A stretch of DNA of 64,000 nucleotides from Elephas maximus indicus. Its lineage: Eukaryota > Chordata > Mammalia > Proboscidea > Elephantidae. Within the stretch, counting starts at the first letter, position 1; each line of letters opens with the position of its first letter. The stretch lies in the NCBI RefSeq assembly GCF_024166365.1, contig NC_064821.1:52355093-52419092 (forward strand), read 5' to 3'. The notes below the pieces were generated by a model that saw only the letters and a list, made by a program, of their open reading frames with translations, did no database searches and was not told where the DNA came from. Below are positions 56,263 through 64,000 of this stretch, piece after piece. Position numbers and translations under genes: made by a program.

Positions 56263-57490
56263 CCTCACTAAAGCAATGCTTGTTAATATTATTTTAATTT
56301 TTAAAAAATAGGGAGTATTTGTTATTATTATAATCAGAAAACATAAAGCTATTTTCATGCTGAGAAACAAGAATGGTGATGGCTTATGGAATCGCAGAAG
56401 ACTCCTGCCGTCAGGGACCCCTCTGCAGGAGATCCATGCCAAGAGCCAGGTTCTCGTGCCCCCACCCTGGGCCCAAGTCCTCTGTCTCCCTGGCTAGAGT
56501 CTGTGATTTTGGGATGATGGCCACAGGGTCTGCCTTCAGTAGTTTCCCATCCGTTGGCTGGTAGGCTCCTGACCCCGAGAAGCTCCAGGCAGGAGAGTTC
56601 TGTGCAGCAGGTCCCCACTCTTAGGAACTCAACTCAAAGATACCATGTTCTCGATATTATTTGGTCTGAAACTAGACACATTTGTTAAATGGGGAAGATG
56701 GTTTCTGGATCCAATAGAGAGACAGGTGGCTTCTCAGAGTCCACAGTTGTAGAAGTACGGACCGTAGGAGATGAGGGGGCATGGGAGATGATCCAGTCCT
56801 CACTTCCTACAGAGATTTCAGGCCTTTCTGTATGGTCTACATCCCCAGGAGGAGAAGAAAGCTACAGGTGGTGGGAGAAGAGCGTTTGAGTTTCATTTCT
56901 TCCATAGAGCGTTGGCCACATCAAATGTGCATGTGTGAGAAAGGAGAGAATGCTCAGACTTTCTGCCCAGCTGCAAGCTCAGTTCCTCCCCTCCACCTGT
57001 TCCCCAGAGGAATGCTTGCTTCTCAGGCAGCTACATTCTTTTACTCTTCCTCAATCTTTGGGAAGGTCGATATTGAGCTCCCATTTTACAGAAACCTAAA
57101 CTGAGGCTCTGGGGGCTGAAGCAAGGTCCCCAAGTCATATGGATGGCAAGTGACAGAGCCAGGGCTCCATCCAGACCACCCACCTCCCAGAGGGCTAATC
57201 CCTCAGGGCATAGTCCTTTCTTAGACCCCAAGTGGCTGGTAGGACCAGACAGCACCCCTGTTAGGGAAGTGGGCATTGCCTGGATCAGGCACTGAGAGAA
57301 GGACCATGTGACAAATTTACGCCCATGACCCTGGCCTGCCCCTGCTGCCCCCTCAACTTGTGAACTGACCTCTCCAGATCTTGACCTCACACTACACCAC
57401 TACCTATCCTCCAAAGTCCAACTGTGTTGTCCTTCCTAATTTAGGCACTCAGCCTGAACTGTTCCCCATTTTGCACCCTGCTTTTTACAC
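56263..57490. other. Mostly unique intergenic with a MIR fragment
   Basis: A MIR-like core at about 57060-57175 (-, GAAACCTAAACTGAGGCTCT). The rest has no recognised gene or repeat. Confidence 0.45.
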
Positions 57491-57499
57491 GGCCATCCC

Positions 57500-57865
57500 C
57501 TCTTTATCATTCTGACCTCAGCTCCAATATCATCTCCTCTGAGAGGCTTCACCTGCCATCCCAGCCAAGGCCATGCTCCAGTGTCTCCATTCAATCTCCA
57601 CAGGGCCCCTTCCTCATCTGACCTTGATCTTTGTTGCTATAGCTACATTTCTGTCTATCCACCTTCTGCCATTGATCTGTCTCTCTTTCTCATTCCCCTT
57701 CCCCCTCTGCAATAGGCTATCTATTCCATGAGTTCAGGGACCTGGCCCAGCTCATCCTGTCTGTGTCCTGGCCCAGCTCATCCTGTCTGTGTCCTAGCAC
57801 TGGGCACAGTGTTCAACACGAAGCAAGAGTTCAGTCAATACTTGTCAGTGGAGGAGTGAATGAAC
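57500..57865 (+). mobile_element. L2 LINE 3' end
   Basis: CAATATCATCTCCTCTGAGA, ATTCCATGAGTTCAGGGACC and AGTCAATACTTGTCAGTGGA then GAGTGAATGAA follow the L2 3' UTR. Contains a 26-bp tandem duplication. Confidence 0.8.
57742..57793. repeat. 26-bp perfect tandem duplication
   Basis: Unit beginning CTGGCCCAGCTCATCC repeated exactly at 57742-57767 and 57768-57793. Confidence 0.95.
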
Positions 57866-57869
57866 ACCT

Positions 57870-58914
57870 GGTGGCTTCTAGTGCTCCCCCATGTCTCCTG
57901 CTGTGTCCTGCCTGCATGGCCCGCTTCCTTCTGACCCAGCTCCCCGGGAGGGGGCCTCCCACTTGCATTCAGGTTGTTCAATTTCTCCAAGCTGTTGTCA
58001 TGGATCCCGGGCTGGGCATGTACTGGTGAACAGGATGGTTTCAGGTATCTCAGCTCCAGGGAGATGGCAGGTGACCAGCCTCGGGACCTCCTCCAGCTCC
58101 TCTCCAGACCCCCTTCCCAGGAACACTGACCGTTCCTGCATCTCTCCCTGACCCACTTGCCCTCTTCTGACACACACTTTGTGGCTTGGTGGCCTATGAG
58201 GCCCTTTCTACCCACGGAGGCTGGCCCAGAGCAGGCTCCAGAGACTAGGGTAAGCCTGCTTGTGGCAGCGAGCCTGGGATGATGGCTGTTGCTTGGGATG
58301 CCCCCAGAACCCCACTTGACCACAGGGAAGCCTCTTTCCTTGCTCCCCAAAGATGGTGCTCATCCCCTGAAGGGTGGCTCAGGCTGGAAACAAACAAGTG
58401 TTGGGCCAGAGGGTCAAGCTTGGGAGATGCCCTAAATATAAAACTCCAGGGCCAGCTTCAGGTAGGACATCTCACTCTGGCCCACCTGCAATGGGCCCTG
58501 GTCCCTGTCATGACAGCCTCCAGGGTTTACAAAGGCCAGGATGGTGTGGCCCACTTAGGGTGAGGATACTGGCAGGGAAAGGGGCAGGTAGTTTGACCTC
58601 CTGTCCAGGTCTGAGCTCCTGGTTGGGCCAAAGCCCTGTGTTTCTAAATGAGGCGCCGGCAGCTCCTGGCTGGGCCTCTGGCCTGGGAGAGTTTCCTGAG
58701 CATCCACCCTGCACGCTCTCACCTGCGGTGGCAGTGGCAGTGGTTGGGGAGAGAGGCAGGTGGTAACCCCCTCGAGAGGTAACAGCCACGGGTGGGAGCC
58801 GACGCCGCCACCTGAGAGTGGGTGAGGAGCAGGTTAGCTGGGTGAAAAGTTCACTGCGAGGGGAGCTGTCTGTTTCCCTCGCTTAATTTATCCACTATTT
58901 GGCTAACCTTGCTC
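57870..58914. other. GC-rich unique intergenic block
   Basis: Open frames of 90-170 codons exist on both strands but overlap each other and show no family resemblance, low complexity or splice logic. No named repeat. Confidence 0.4.
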
Positions 58915-59235
58915 TGAACCCAGGCCCGGAGACCCCTTTCCTCTCTCCCCCGCCTCCCCACTGGGCTTCCGCCCGCCACCAGACCTCCCGCCCCGCGCCA
59001 AGAGGCGGGGGACACTCTGGCCTTGAAGAGGCCTCAGGCCTGCGGCCGCCAGAGGAAAGAAGTTGGCTGCCTGGCCAGTCAATTATTTATGACCTGAGCC
59101 TTCCCATCCTTAGTAACCAAAATAAAGTCCGGTTACTGGTGAGATCCAGGCCCCCAAACGCCAGACATCCGACGCACGCACAGAAGGCGCCCCACCCGCC
59201 CGCCTTCACCAAACACACAACTGCTCAGGGGACAG
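58915..59235. promoter_or_regulatory. Small CpG-rich patch, candidate regulatory element
   Basis: I count about 18 CpG dinucleotides in roughly 300 bases, far above the surroundings, with GGCCGCC and CCCGCCCCGCGCC blocks. Next to them is an AT-rich homeobox-like stretch, GTCAATTATTTATGACCTG. It is not part of a recognised repeat. No TATA box or transcript evidence can be shown from sequence alone. Confidence 0.4.
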
Positions 59236-59514
59236 TGACCTTTCTTCAGGGGCCATCTGTCATCTGTGCCTTGGGCAGGAGCTGGACACATGGACCAGCT
59301 GGTCACGGAGGGGAGGCCAGCCTCCTCCCCTGGCCCTGGGTGGCCTCCAGGCCTTCCGTCTGTCCAGGGTGCTCCGGGGCTGGTCACTGCAGACTTTTTT
59401 GTGTTGAGTTCTCTTTTTTTTTTCTGATATGTGGCAGGCATATTGAGGCCAGGAATAAAGAGAGAAATGGGTGTGTGGATGAGGTGGGAGGCATGGGAGG
59501 TGGGAGACACACAT

Positions 59515-59680
59515 AACAGTGACAGCCACCATGGACTACCAGGGTACCTGGCCCCTCGTAAAGCACTCAACACCCAACTCTTCCCATGTCCCATGCAGCA
59601 GCCCCATATTATAGCTGAGAAGGCAGGGGACAGGGTAGTCCAGGCCCCCCTCCCTAGTCTCCAAGCCAGTACCATATTAT
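59515..59680 (-). mobile_element. MIR SINE
   Basis: GCCACCATGGACTACCAGGG through CCCCATATTATAGCTGAGAA follows the MIR complement. Confidence 0.6.
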
Positions 59681-60214
59681 TAAGCAAATAACACATTCCT
59701 TCTGCATTTGTTGCTGGCCTCCCCCTCCCCCAACGAGGCCCCCTCAAGAGGGCCACTATGCCAGTCCGCTTCCACATGCTGCTGTAAACAACAATTACCT
59801 CAGGCGGGTGGTGGGGTGGGGGTGGGGATAAACACAGAAGGTGTGCGTTATTTGTGTAAAAATACAGTAAGTGGCAGCACAAACCCAGGTCATTCTGACC
59901 CAAAGCCAGAGCTTTCGGCCATTAGTTCCCACTCTCAGTTTTCATTAAAATCCCTGTCCAGCAACTATAAAAATAATACGTGTTCACAGCAACTACCAGA
60001 AACACACACATATATGAAGAATGAATCATCTTGTCCCCACCCCACTCCCACATATTTCAGGTGACCTTCTGCCACTTTCTCCGTACTCATACAAATACAC
60101 ACAAACGTGTGAGCGTGTGTACAAGGACTCCCTGTACACATTCCTCTGCAGCTATATACTAACAATACAGCGTGGGCAACCCCCAAGTCCAACACATTTG
60201 AGTCATTCTTTTTA
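59681..60214. other. Intergenic, nothing certain
   Basis: AC-rich short runs near 60.0 and 60.1 kb. Possibly old L1 antisense sequence toward the end. No gene seen. Confidence 0.35.
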
Positions 60215-60555
60215 TTTGTTGTTGTTGTTGTTAGTTGCCATTGAGTCCGACTCATGGCGACCCCATGCACAACAGAACGAAAGGTTGGCAGGTCCCACAC
60301 CATCCCTGTGATTGGTCGTGGGTCAGACCACTAGGATCCATAGGGTTTTCACTGGTTGATTTTTAGAAGTAGATTGCCAGGCCTTTCTTCGTAGCCATCT
60401 AAGTCTGGAAGTTCAGCTGAAACCTGTCTGGCATCATAGCAGCACCCAAGCCTCCACGGACAGCTGAGTGGTGGCTGCTCATGAGGTGCACTGGCCAGGA
60501 ATTGGCCCTGGGTCTCCTGCAGGGAAGGCAAAAATTCTACCACTGAACTACCGCT
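60215..60555 (-). mobile_element. Full-length tRNA-headed, RTE-tailed SINE (about 340 bp)
   Basis: On the minus strand it starts GGTAGTTCAGTGGTAGAATT with a following GGGCCAATTCC-type B-box region, as in tRNA-Gly. It continues GGAGGCTTGGGTGCTGCTAT, GAAAGGCCTGGCAATCTACT and GTTCTGTTGTGCATGGGGTC to CAACTAACAACAACAACAAC. The body and tail match the 5' and 3' ends of the RTE LINE. Confidence 0.92.
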
Positions 60556-61017
60556 ACCTCAAGGTCTTTTTAACAGCAGCATAATATTCCCATCTGGTTA
60601 AGTCCCCATTATATTTATATACTTTTGCATTGAGGTAGAACTTGATACAGTGAGGTCCATGATTCTGACACATACAGCTCAATAAACTTTCCGTGTTATA
60701 TCGCCGGGTGACCACCACCGAGATCACCACACAGAACACTTCCACCCCCAGAAGCTTCTCTCCTGCCCCTCCCAGGCTATACCGGCCCCAAAGATGATCA
60801 CTAGTGTTACTCAATCTCCATAGGTTAGATGCACCTGTTTTTAAACTTCCTTTAAGTGGTATCATACAGAAGAGTGTTTCATATTTAGCTGCTTTTTGCT
60901 CAATATTTGTGAGATCCATCCAGGTTCTTGCACATAGCAGGAATACATTCATTTTCATCGCTGTGTACTATCCCATTGTATGACTATACCGTAATTTACC
61001 TATGCTACTATGATGGA

Positions 61018-61177
61018 GGAAACCCTAGTGGGGTAGGGGTTAAGAGCTAACCAGGAGATTGGCAGTTCAAATCCACCAGGTGCTCCTTGGAAACTCTGTG
61101 GGGCAGTTCTGGTCTGTCCTATAGGGTCGCTATGAGTTGGAATCGACTCGATGGCAGTGGGTTTGATTTTTTTTTGG
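61018..61177 (+). mobile_element. AfroSINE, short form, with 12-bp target duplication
   Basis: GGAAACCCTAGTGGGGTAGG to CGACTCGATGGCAGTGGG with T-rich tail. TACTATGATGGA at 61006-61017 and 61178-61189. Confidence 0.95.
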
Positions 61178-61191
61178 TACTATGATGGAAA

Positions 61192-61392
61192 AAAGGAACC
61201 CCCGTGGCACAGTGGTTAAGCCCTTGGTTGCTGAGAGGTTGGTGGTTCGAACCTACCAGCCACTCCTTGGGAGAAAGATGTGGCAGCCTGTCTGCTTCCA
61301 TAAAGATTATAGCCTTGGAAACCCTGTGGGACGTTCTACTCTGTCCTATAGAGTCGTTACGAGTTGGAATCGACTAGAAGGCAACGGGTATG
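61192..61392 (+). mobile_element. AfroSINE, long form, inserted at the same target
   Basis: GAACCCCCGTGGCACAGTGG, AAAGATGTGGCAGCCTGTCT and GAATCGACTAGAAGGCAACG. ATGATGGAAA at 61182-61191 and 61393-61402, overlapping the target copy of the neighbouring SINE. Confidence 0.94.
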
Positions 61393-61570
61393 ATGATGGA
61401 AATTTGCTTTATTTCTGGCTTTCCCCAACACAAACAATACTGCAGTAAGGATCTTTATACGTACTGTTTTGTGTACTAGCACTTTTATTACTAAAGGATG
61501 GAAGCGTGTTTCTGTTTTTGATGAGAATGAAAGTTTTACTTAAATGTTTGACCAGAGATATTCCTTCTAT

Positions 61571-62597
61571 TCTGGAAATTCTTTCAGCAAAATTTGTGGC
61601 ACCCTCTGGCTGTACCAGCTCAGAACGAGCCTGTTAGACCTTGCCCAGAATGGCAAAGTCTTTATCCTTTGGACAATGGGGAGCCATTGAAGGTTCTAGG
61701 CAGGGAATGGGCTGGTTATATCTTTGTTCTAGAAAGGACTCCTTGGCACCTTGGTGGGGTGCCCATGGCATGGGACAACCTGGAGGTACACAACCCTCTT
61801 AGGGGACCATCCAATGATCCAGGTGAGGTGGGGGCCTTTGTGAACTAGGGTACGGGGGTAGGGAGAGGCGTGAGCCCTGGACAATGGAAGGGAAGAACCG
61901 GCTGGACTTGGTTGAGGGTGCAGCTCAGGAGTTCTTGGGGCTAGGGGCAGGATACTGGAAGAGCTTGGCAGAATAAGAGGACAGAGGGGTTTAGCGGACT
62001 TGTTCCTGTGTCACCTGGTGCCTCAGGCCCCATGAGGGCGACCGTATCTCAGGGCTGTGGGGTGTCGAGGAATGAGCCCTACCTTAGAGGCAGAAGACTG
62101 AAGGGTTGAGTCCTGCTCCATTCTTTTTCTTTTCTATTTTTCTGCTTTTACTTGTAAATGCCTTTTATTTTATGCTGAATTTATCCCCAGACCATACGTT
62201 GTTTCTTGCATTTCTTTTGGGATCTTTTTTTCTTCCATGCAAGCTGGTATAGGAACAAGTTATTCTTTTTCAGTAAGGATCACCTCAGTGTGGCAGGGGA
62301 AGCGCATGTATGGTTCACACAACCATGAGCTGTGTAAGTCCGGCATCACATCTCAGGGGTTCTGTCCCCCTGGATGTGTTCAGTGACCAGTGTTTACATC
62401 AAGACCCTCCAGTTCAGCATTACACCCTGCCTTTTTAAGCATGTGCAGCAAAAACTCAGCACACTTTTTGGGCCACCGACCCTGTGTGACCACCTGCGCT
62501 GTTTGGCCTGGGTGCACCTACCAACTCCACCATTTTACACATCGCTTCCGCAAGGTCACATCTTTCAGATCCTTGGTGGCTTTTTGGATTTGCACAC
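61571..62597. other. Intergenic, no gene; possible ancient repeat at 61.63-61.76 kb
   Basis: GGAGCCATTGAAGGTTCTAG resembles an ancient mammalian repeat I cannot name. Nothing else recognised. Confidence 0.35.
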
Positions 62598-63175
62598 TGT
62601 CTTAGTTTCTTAATGCTGCTGCAACAGAAATACCACACATGGGTGCGTTTCACGAACAGAAATTTGTTTTCTCACTGTTAGGAGGCTAAATCCAAAAAAA
62701 AAAAAAAAAACCCAAACCCCTTGCCGTCAAGTCGATTCCGGCTCATAGCAACCCTATAAGACAGAGTAGAACTGCCCCATAGAGTTTTCAAGGAGTGCCT
62801 GATGGATTTGAACTGCTGACCTTTTGGTTAGCAGCTGTAGGTCTTAACCACCAGGGTTTCCACTAGGAGGCTAGAAGTGCGAATTCAGGGCACCAGCTCT
62901 AGAGGAAGGCTTTCTCTCTCTGTCAGCTCTGTCTCAGCTTCTGTTCCTTGGTGATCTTCATGTGATGTGCGTTGTCCTCTCTGTTTGTGATTCCTTCTCT
63001 GTGCCTGATCAGCTTGGTTTATATCTCAAAGGTGGTTGGGTTAAGAACATCCTACACTGGTATGGTACATTAACATAACAAATAAAGTCCTATTCCCAAA
63101 TGGGATTACATCCACAGGCATAGGAGTTTAGGATTTACAACACATATTTTGGGGGGCACAATTCGATCTGTAACA
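62598..63175 (-). mobile_element. ERVL-MaLR-like LTR split by an AfroSINE
   Basis: The plus-strand start TGTCTTAGTTTCTTAATGCT, middle GGGCACCAGCTCTAGAGGAA and end GGATTTACAACACAT then GATCTGTAACA parallel the LTR at 39470. Flanking pentamers CACAC and CATTC match only 3 of 5. Confidence 0.78.
62689..62863 (-). mobile_element. AfroSINE, short form, in LTR, 10-bp target duplication
   Basis: A17-like run, CTTGCCGTCAAGTCGATTCC, ACTGCCCCATAGAGTTTTC and CTGACCTTTTGGTTAGCAGC. TAGGAGGCTA at 62679-62688 and 62864-62873. Confidence 0.95.
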
Positions 63176-63266
63176 CATTCCCTTTGTGGCCTGGGCAGTT
63201 CTATAGGTATTCTTAAAAGGGACCTGAAGATTTACCTCATGATTTGCACGATGTTGTGGGGTTTTC

Positions 63267-63487
63267 AAGGAGCCCTGGTAGGTCAGTGGTTAAAGCACTT
63301 GACTGCTAACCAAAGGTCAGTGGTTCAAATCTACCAGCTGCTCATGGGAGAAAGATGTGGCAGTCTGCTTCCGTAAAGATTACAGCCTTAGAAATCCTGT
63401 GGGGCAGTTCTACTCTGTCCTATAGGTTTGCTATGAGTCAGAATTGACTCCACGGCAATGTTACTATTATTACTATTATTTTAATGG
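63267..63487 (+). mobile_element. AfroSINE, long form, with 11-bp target duplication
   Basis: AAGGAGCCCTGGTAGGTCAG, AAGATGTGGCAGTCTGCTTC and a (TATTAC)n-like tail. GTGGGGTTTTC at 63256-63266 and 63488-63498. Confidence 0.95.
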
Positions 63488-63498
63488 GTGGGGTTTTC

Positions 63499-63892
63499 TG
63501 AAGGGTGATCCATTTTCAGAGATGCCCTAGGGCGGCTTACAGGAGGAGGAAGGGAGTCCTGCTCCATTCTTATCTGCTTGCTCTGTGTGGTGTCCACTCC
63601 CAGAATCCTGACTTCTTCCTCCCTCAAATGGAAACCAACCCGGCCTCACACATGTGGTGGGAAGGGAAGCTGCAGGAGTGGAAACCCGGAAGTGCTATGT
63701 GAACATCAAAGTACAGTAGAAACACTGTGAGTTATTATTGTGACATCCTGCTCTGCCTGGAGCGGGGCTGGCGGGGCCCTCCATCACGTACACACAGGTC
63801 CGGATTAAGGCATGTGTGGGCCCTAAACACTATAATCTGTGGTGCCCCCTCCTCTGTTTACTCACACATTTGAATGGGATACATGAGTTGTT
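63499..63892. other. Intergenic, nothing recognised
   Basis: No repeat or gene recognised in this stretch. Confidence 0.35.
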
Positions 63893-64000
63893 TTTTAGGT
63901 GCCGTGGAGTCGATTCCGACTTACAGTGACCATATGTACAACACAATGAAACACTGCCTGGTCAGGCATCAAAAAAAAAAAAAACACAAAAAACAAAAAA
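63893..64000 (-). mobile_element. RTE LINE tail fragment followed by A-rich run
   Basis: TAGGTGCCGTGGAGTCGATT, CATATGTACAACACAATGAA and ACACTGCCTGGTC are the RTE 3' end antisense. An A-rich run (63970-64000) closes the window, so the far boundary is not visible. Confidence 0.8.

Larger units (their letters stand above)
60556..61570 (-). mobile_element. Old L1 LINE 3' region, antisense, with two SINEs
   Basis: GTGGTATCATACAGAAGAGT, GAGATCCATCCAGGTTCTTG and CCCATTGTATGACTATACCG are complements of the L1 3' UTR/ORF2 end. Resumes after the SINEs. Confidence 0.7.

Noticed and set aside
57835..58350. 171-codon minus-strand frame
   Set aside because: Begins in unique GC-rich DNA and ends in an L2 3' end; no family resemblance or splice context.
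59133..59903. 256-codon minus-strand frame, and a 205-codon + frame overlapping it
   Set aside because: Both strands are open because the region is GC-rich; no recognisable domain, and the minus frame runs through a MIR.
56263..64000. Possible exons of DHRS3, the expected downstream neighbour
   Set aside because: No SDR glycine motif, YxxxK motif or coherent exon found on either strand; the gene is probably beyond the window.

Overview
This is mammalian genomic DNA, almost certainly from an afrotherian (elephant, manatee or hyrax; elephant is my best guess). The window is crowded with tRNA-derived AfroSINEs, recognisable by phrases such as GGGGCAGTTCTACTCTGTCC, CTATGAGTCGGAATCGACTC and their complements. 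It also holds the RTE/BovB-type LINE that shares their 3' end and a lineage-specific L1 3' UTR family. There are no operons, CRISPR arrays or prokaryotic signals.

Layout. Positions 1 to about 14.6 kb are the 3' end of one protein-coding gene on the + strand, which I read as VPS13D, a bridge-like lipid-transfer protein. The window holds the end of an upstream intron, the penultimate exon (9218-9458), the terminal intron, and the last coding exon with the stop codon (11412-11543). A 3' UTR of about 3 kb follows, with a best poly(A) signal at 14582. From 14.6 kb to the end I find no exon of any other gene. In human the next gene downstream of VPS13D is DHRS3; none of it is recognisable here.

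The remaining ~49 kb is intergenic and largely transposon-derived. It holds more than thirty AfroSINE-type insertions, many with exact target-site duplications, and two nearly full-length but broken RTE LINEs in convergent orientation (40.5-43.7 kb + and 48.0-51.2 kb -). It also holds several 5'-truncated RTE tails, internally deleted RTE derivatives, six 5'-truncated L1 3' ends, older L1/HAL1-like, L2 and MIR relics, ERVL-MaLR-type LTRs, a hAT element, a pogo/Tigger-like element and a small MITE. Nested insertions give relative ages in several places. Non-repetitive blocks (about 19.6-20.5, 28.8-29.7, 43.7-44.4, 44.65-46.0, 56.3-57.5 and 57.9-59.5 kb) carry no gene I can support; one holds a small CpG-rich patch at 58.9-59.2 kb.

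I found no clearly new biological system. The observations most worth a second look are: a Tigger-like DNA transposon inserted inside an afrotherian SINE with a TA duplication; an inverted repeat and a tight hairpin in the last VPS13D intron; a graded series from RTE LINE to internally deleted RTE to tRNA-headed SINE sharing the same modules; and the isolated CpG patch. Repeat family names come from memory of consensus sequences, not from a search.
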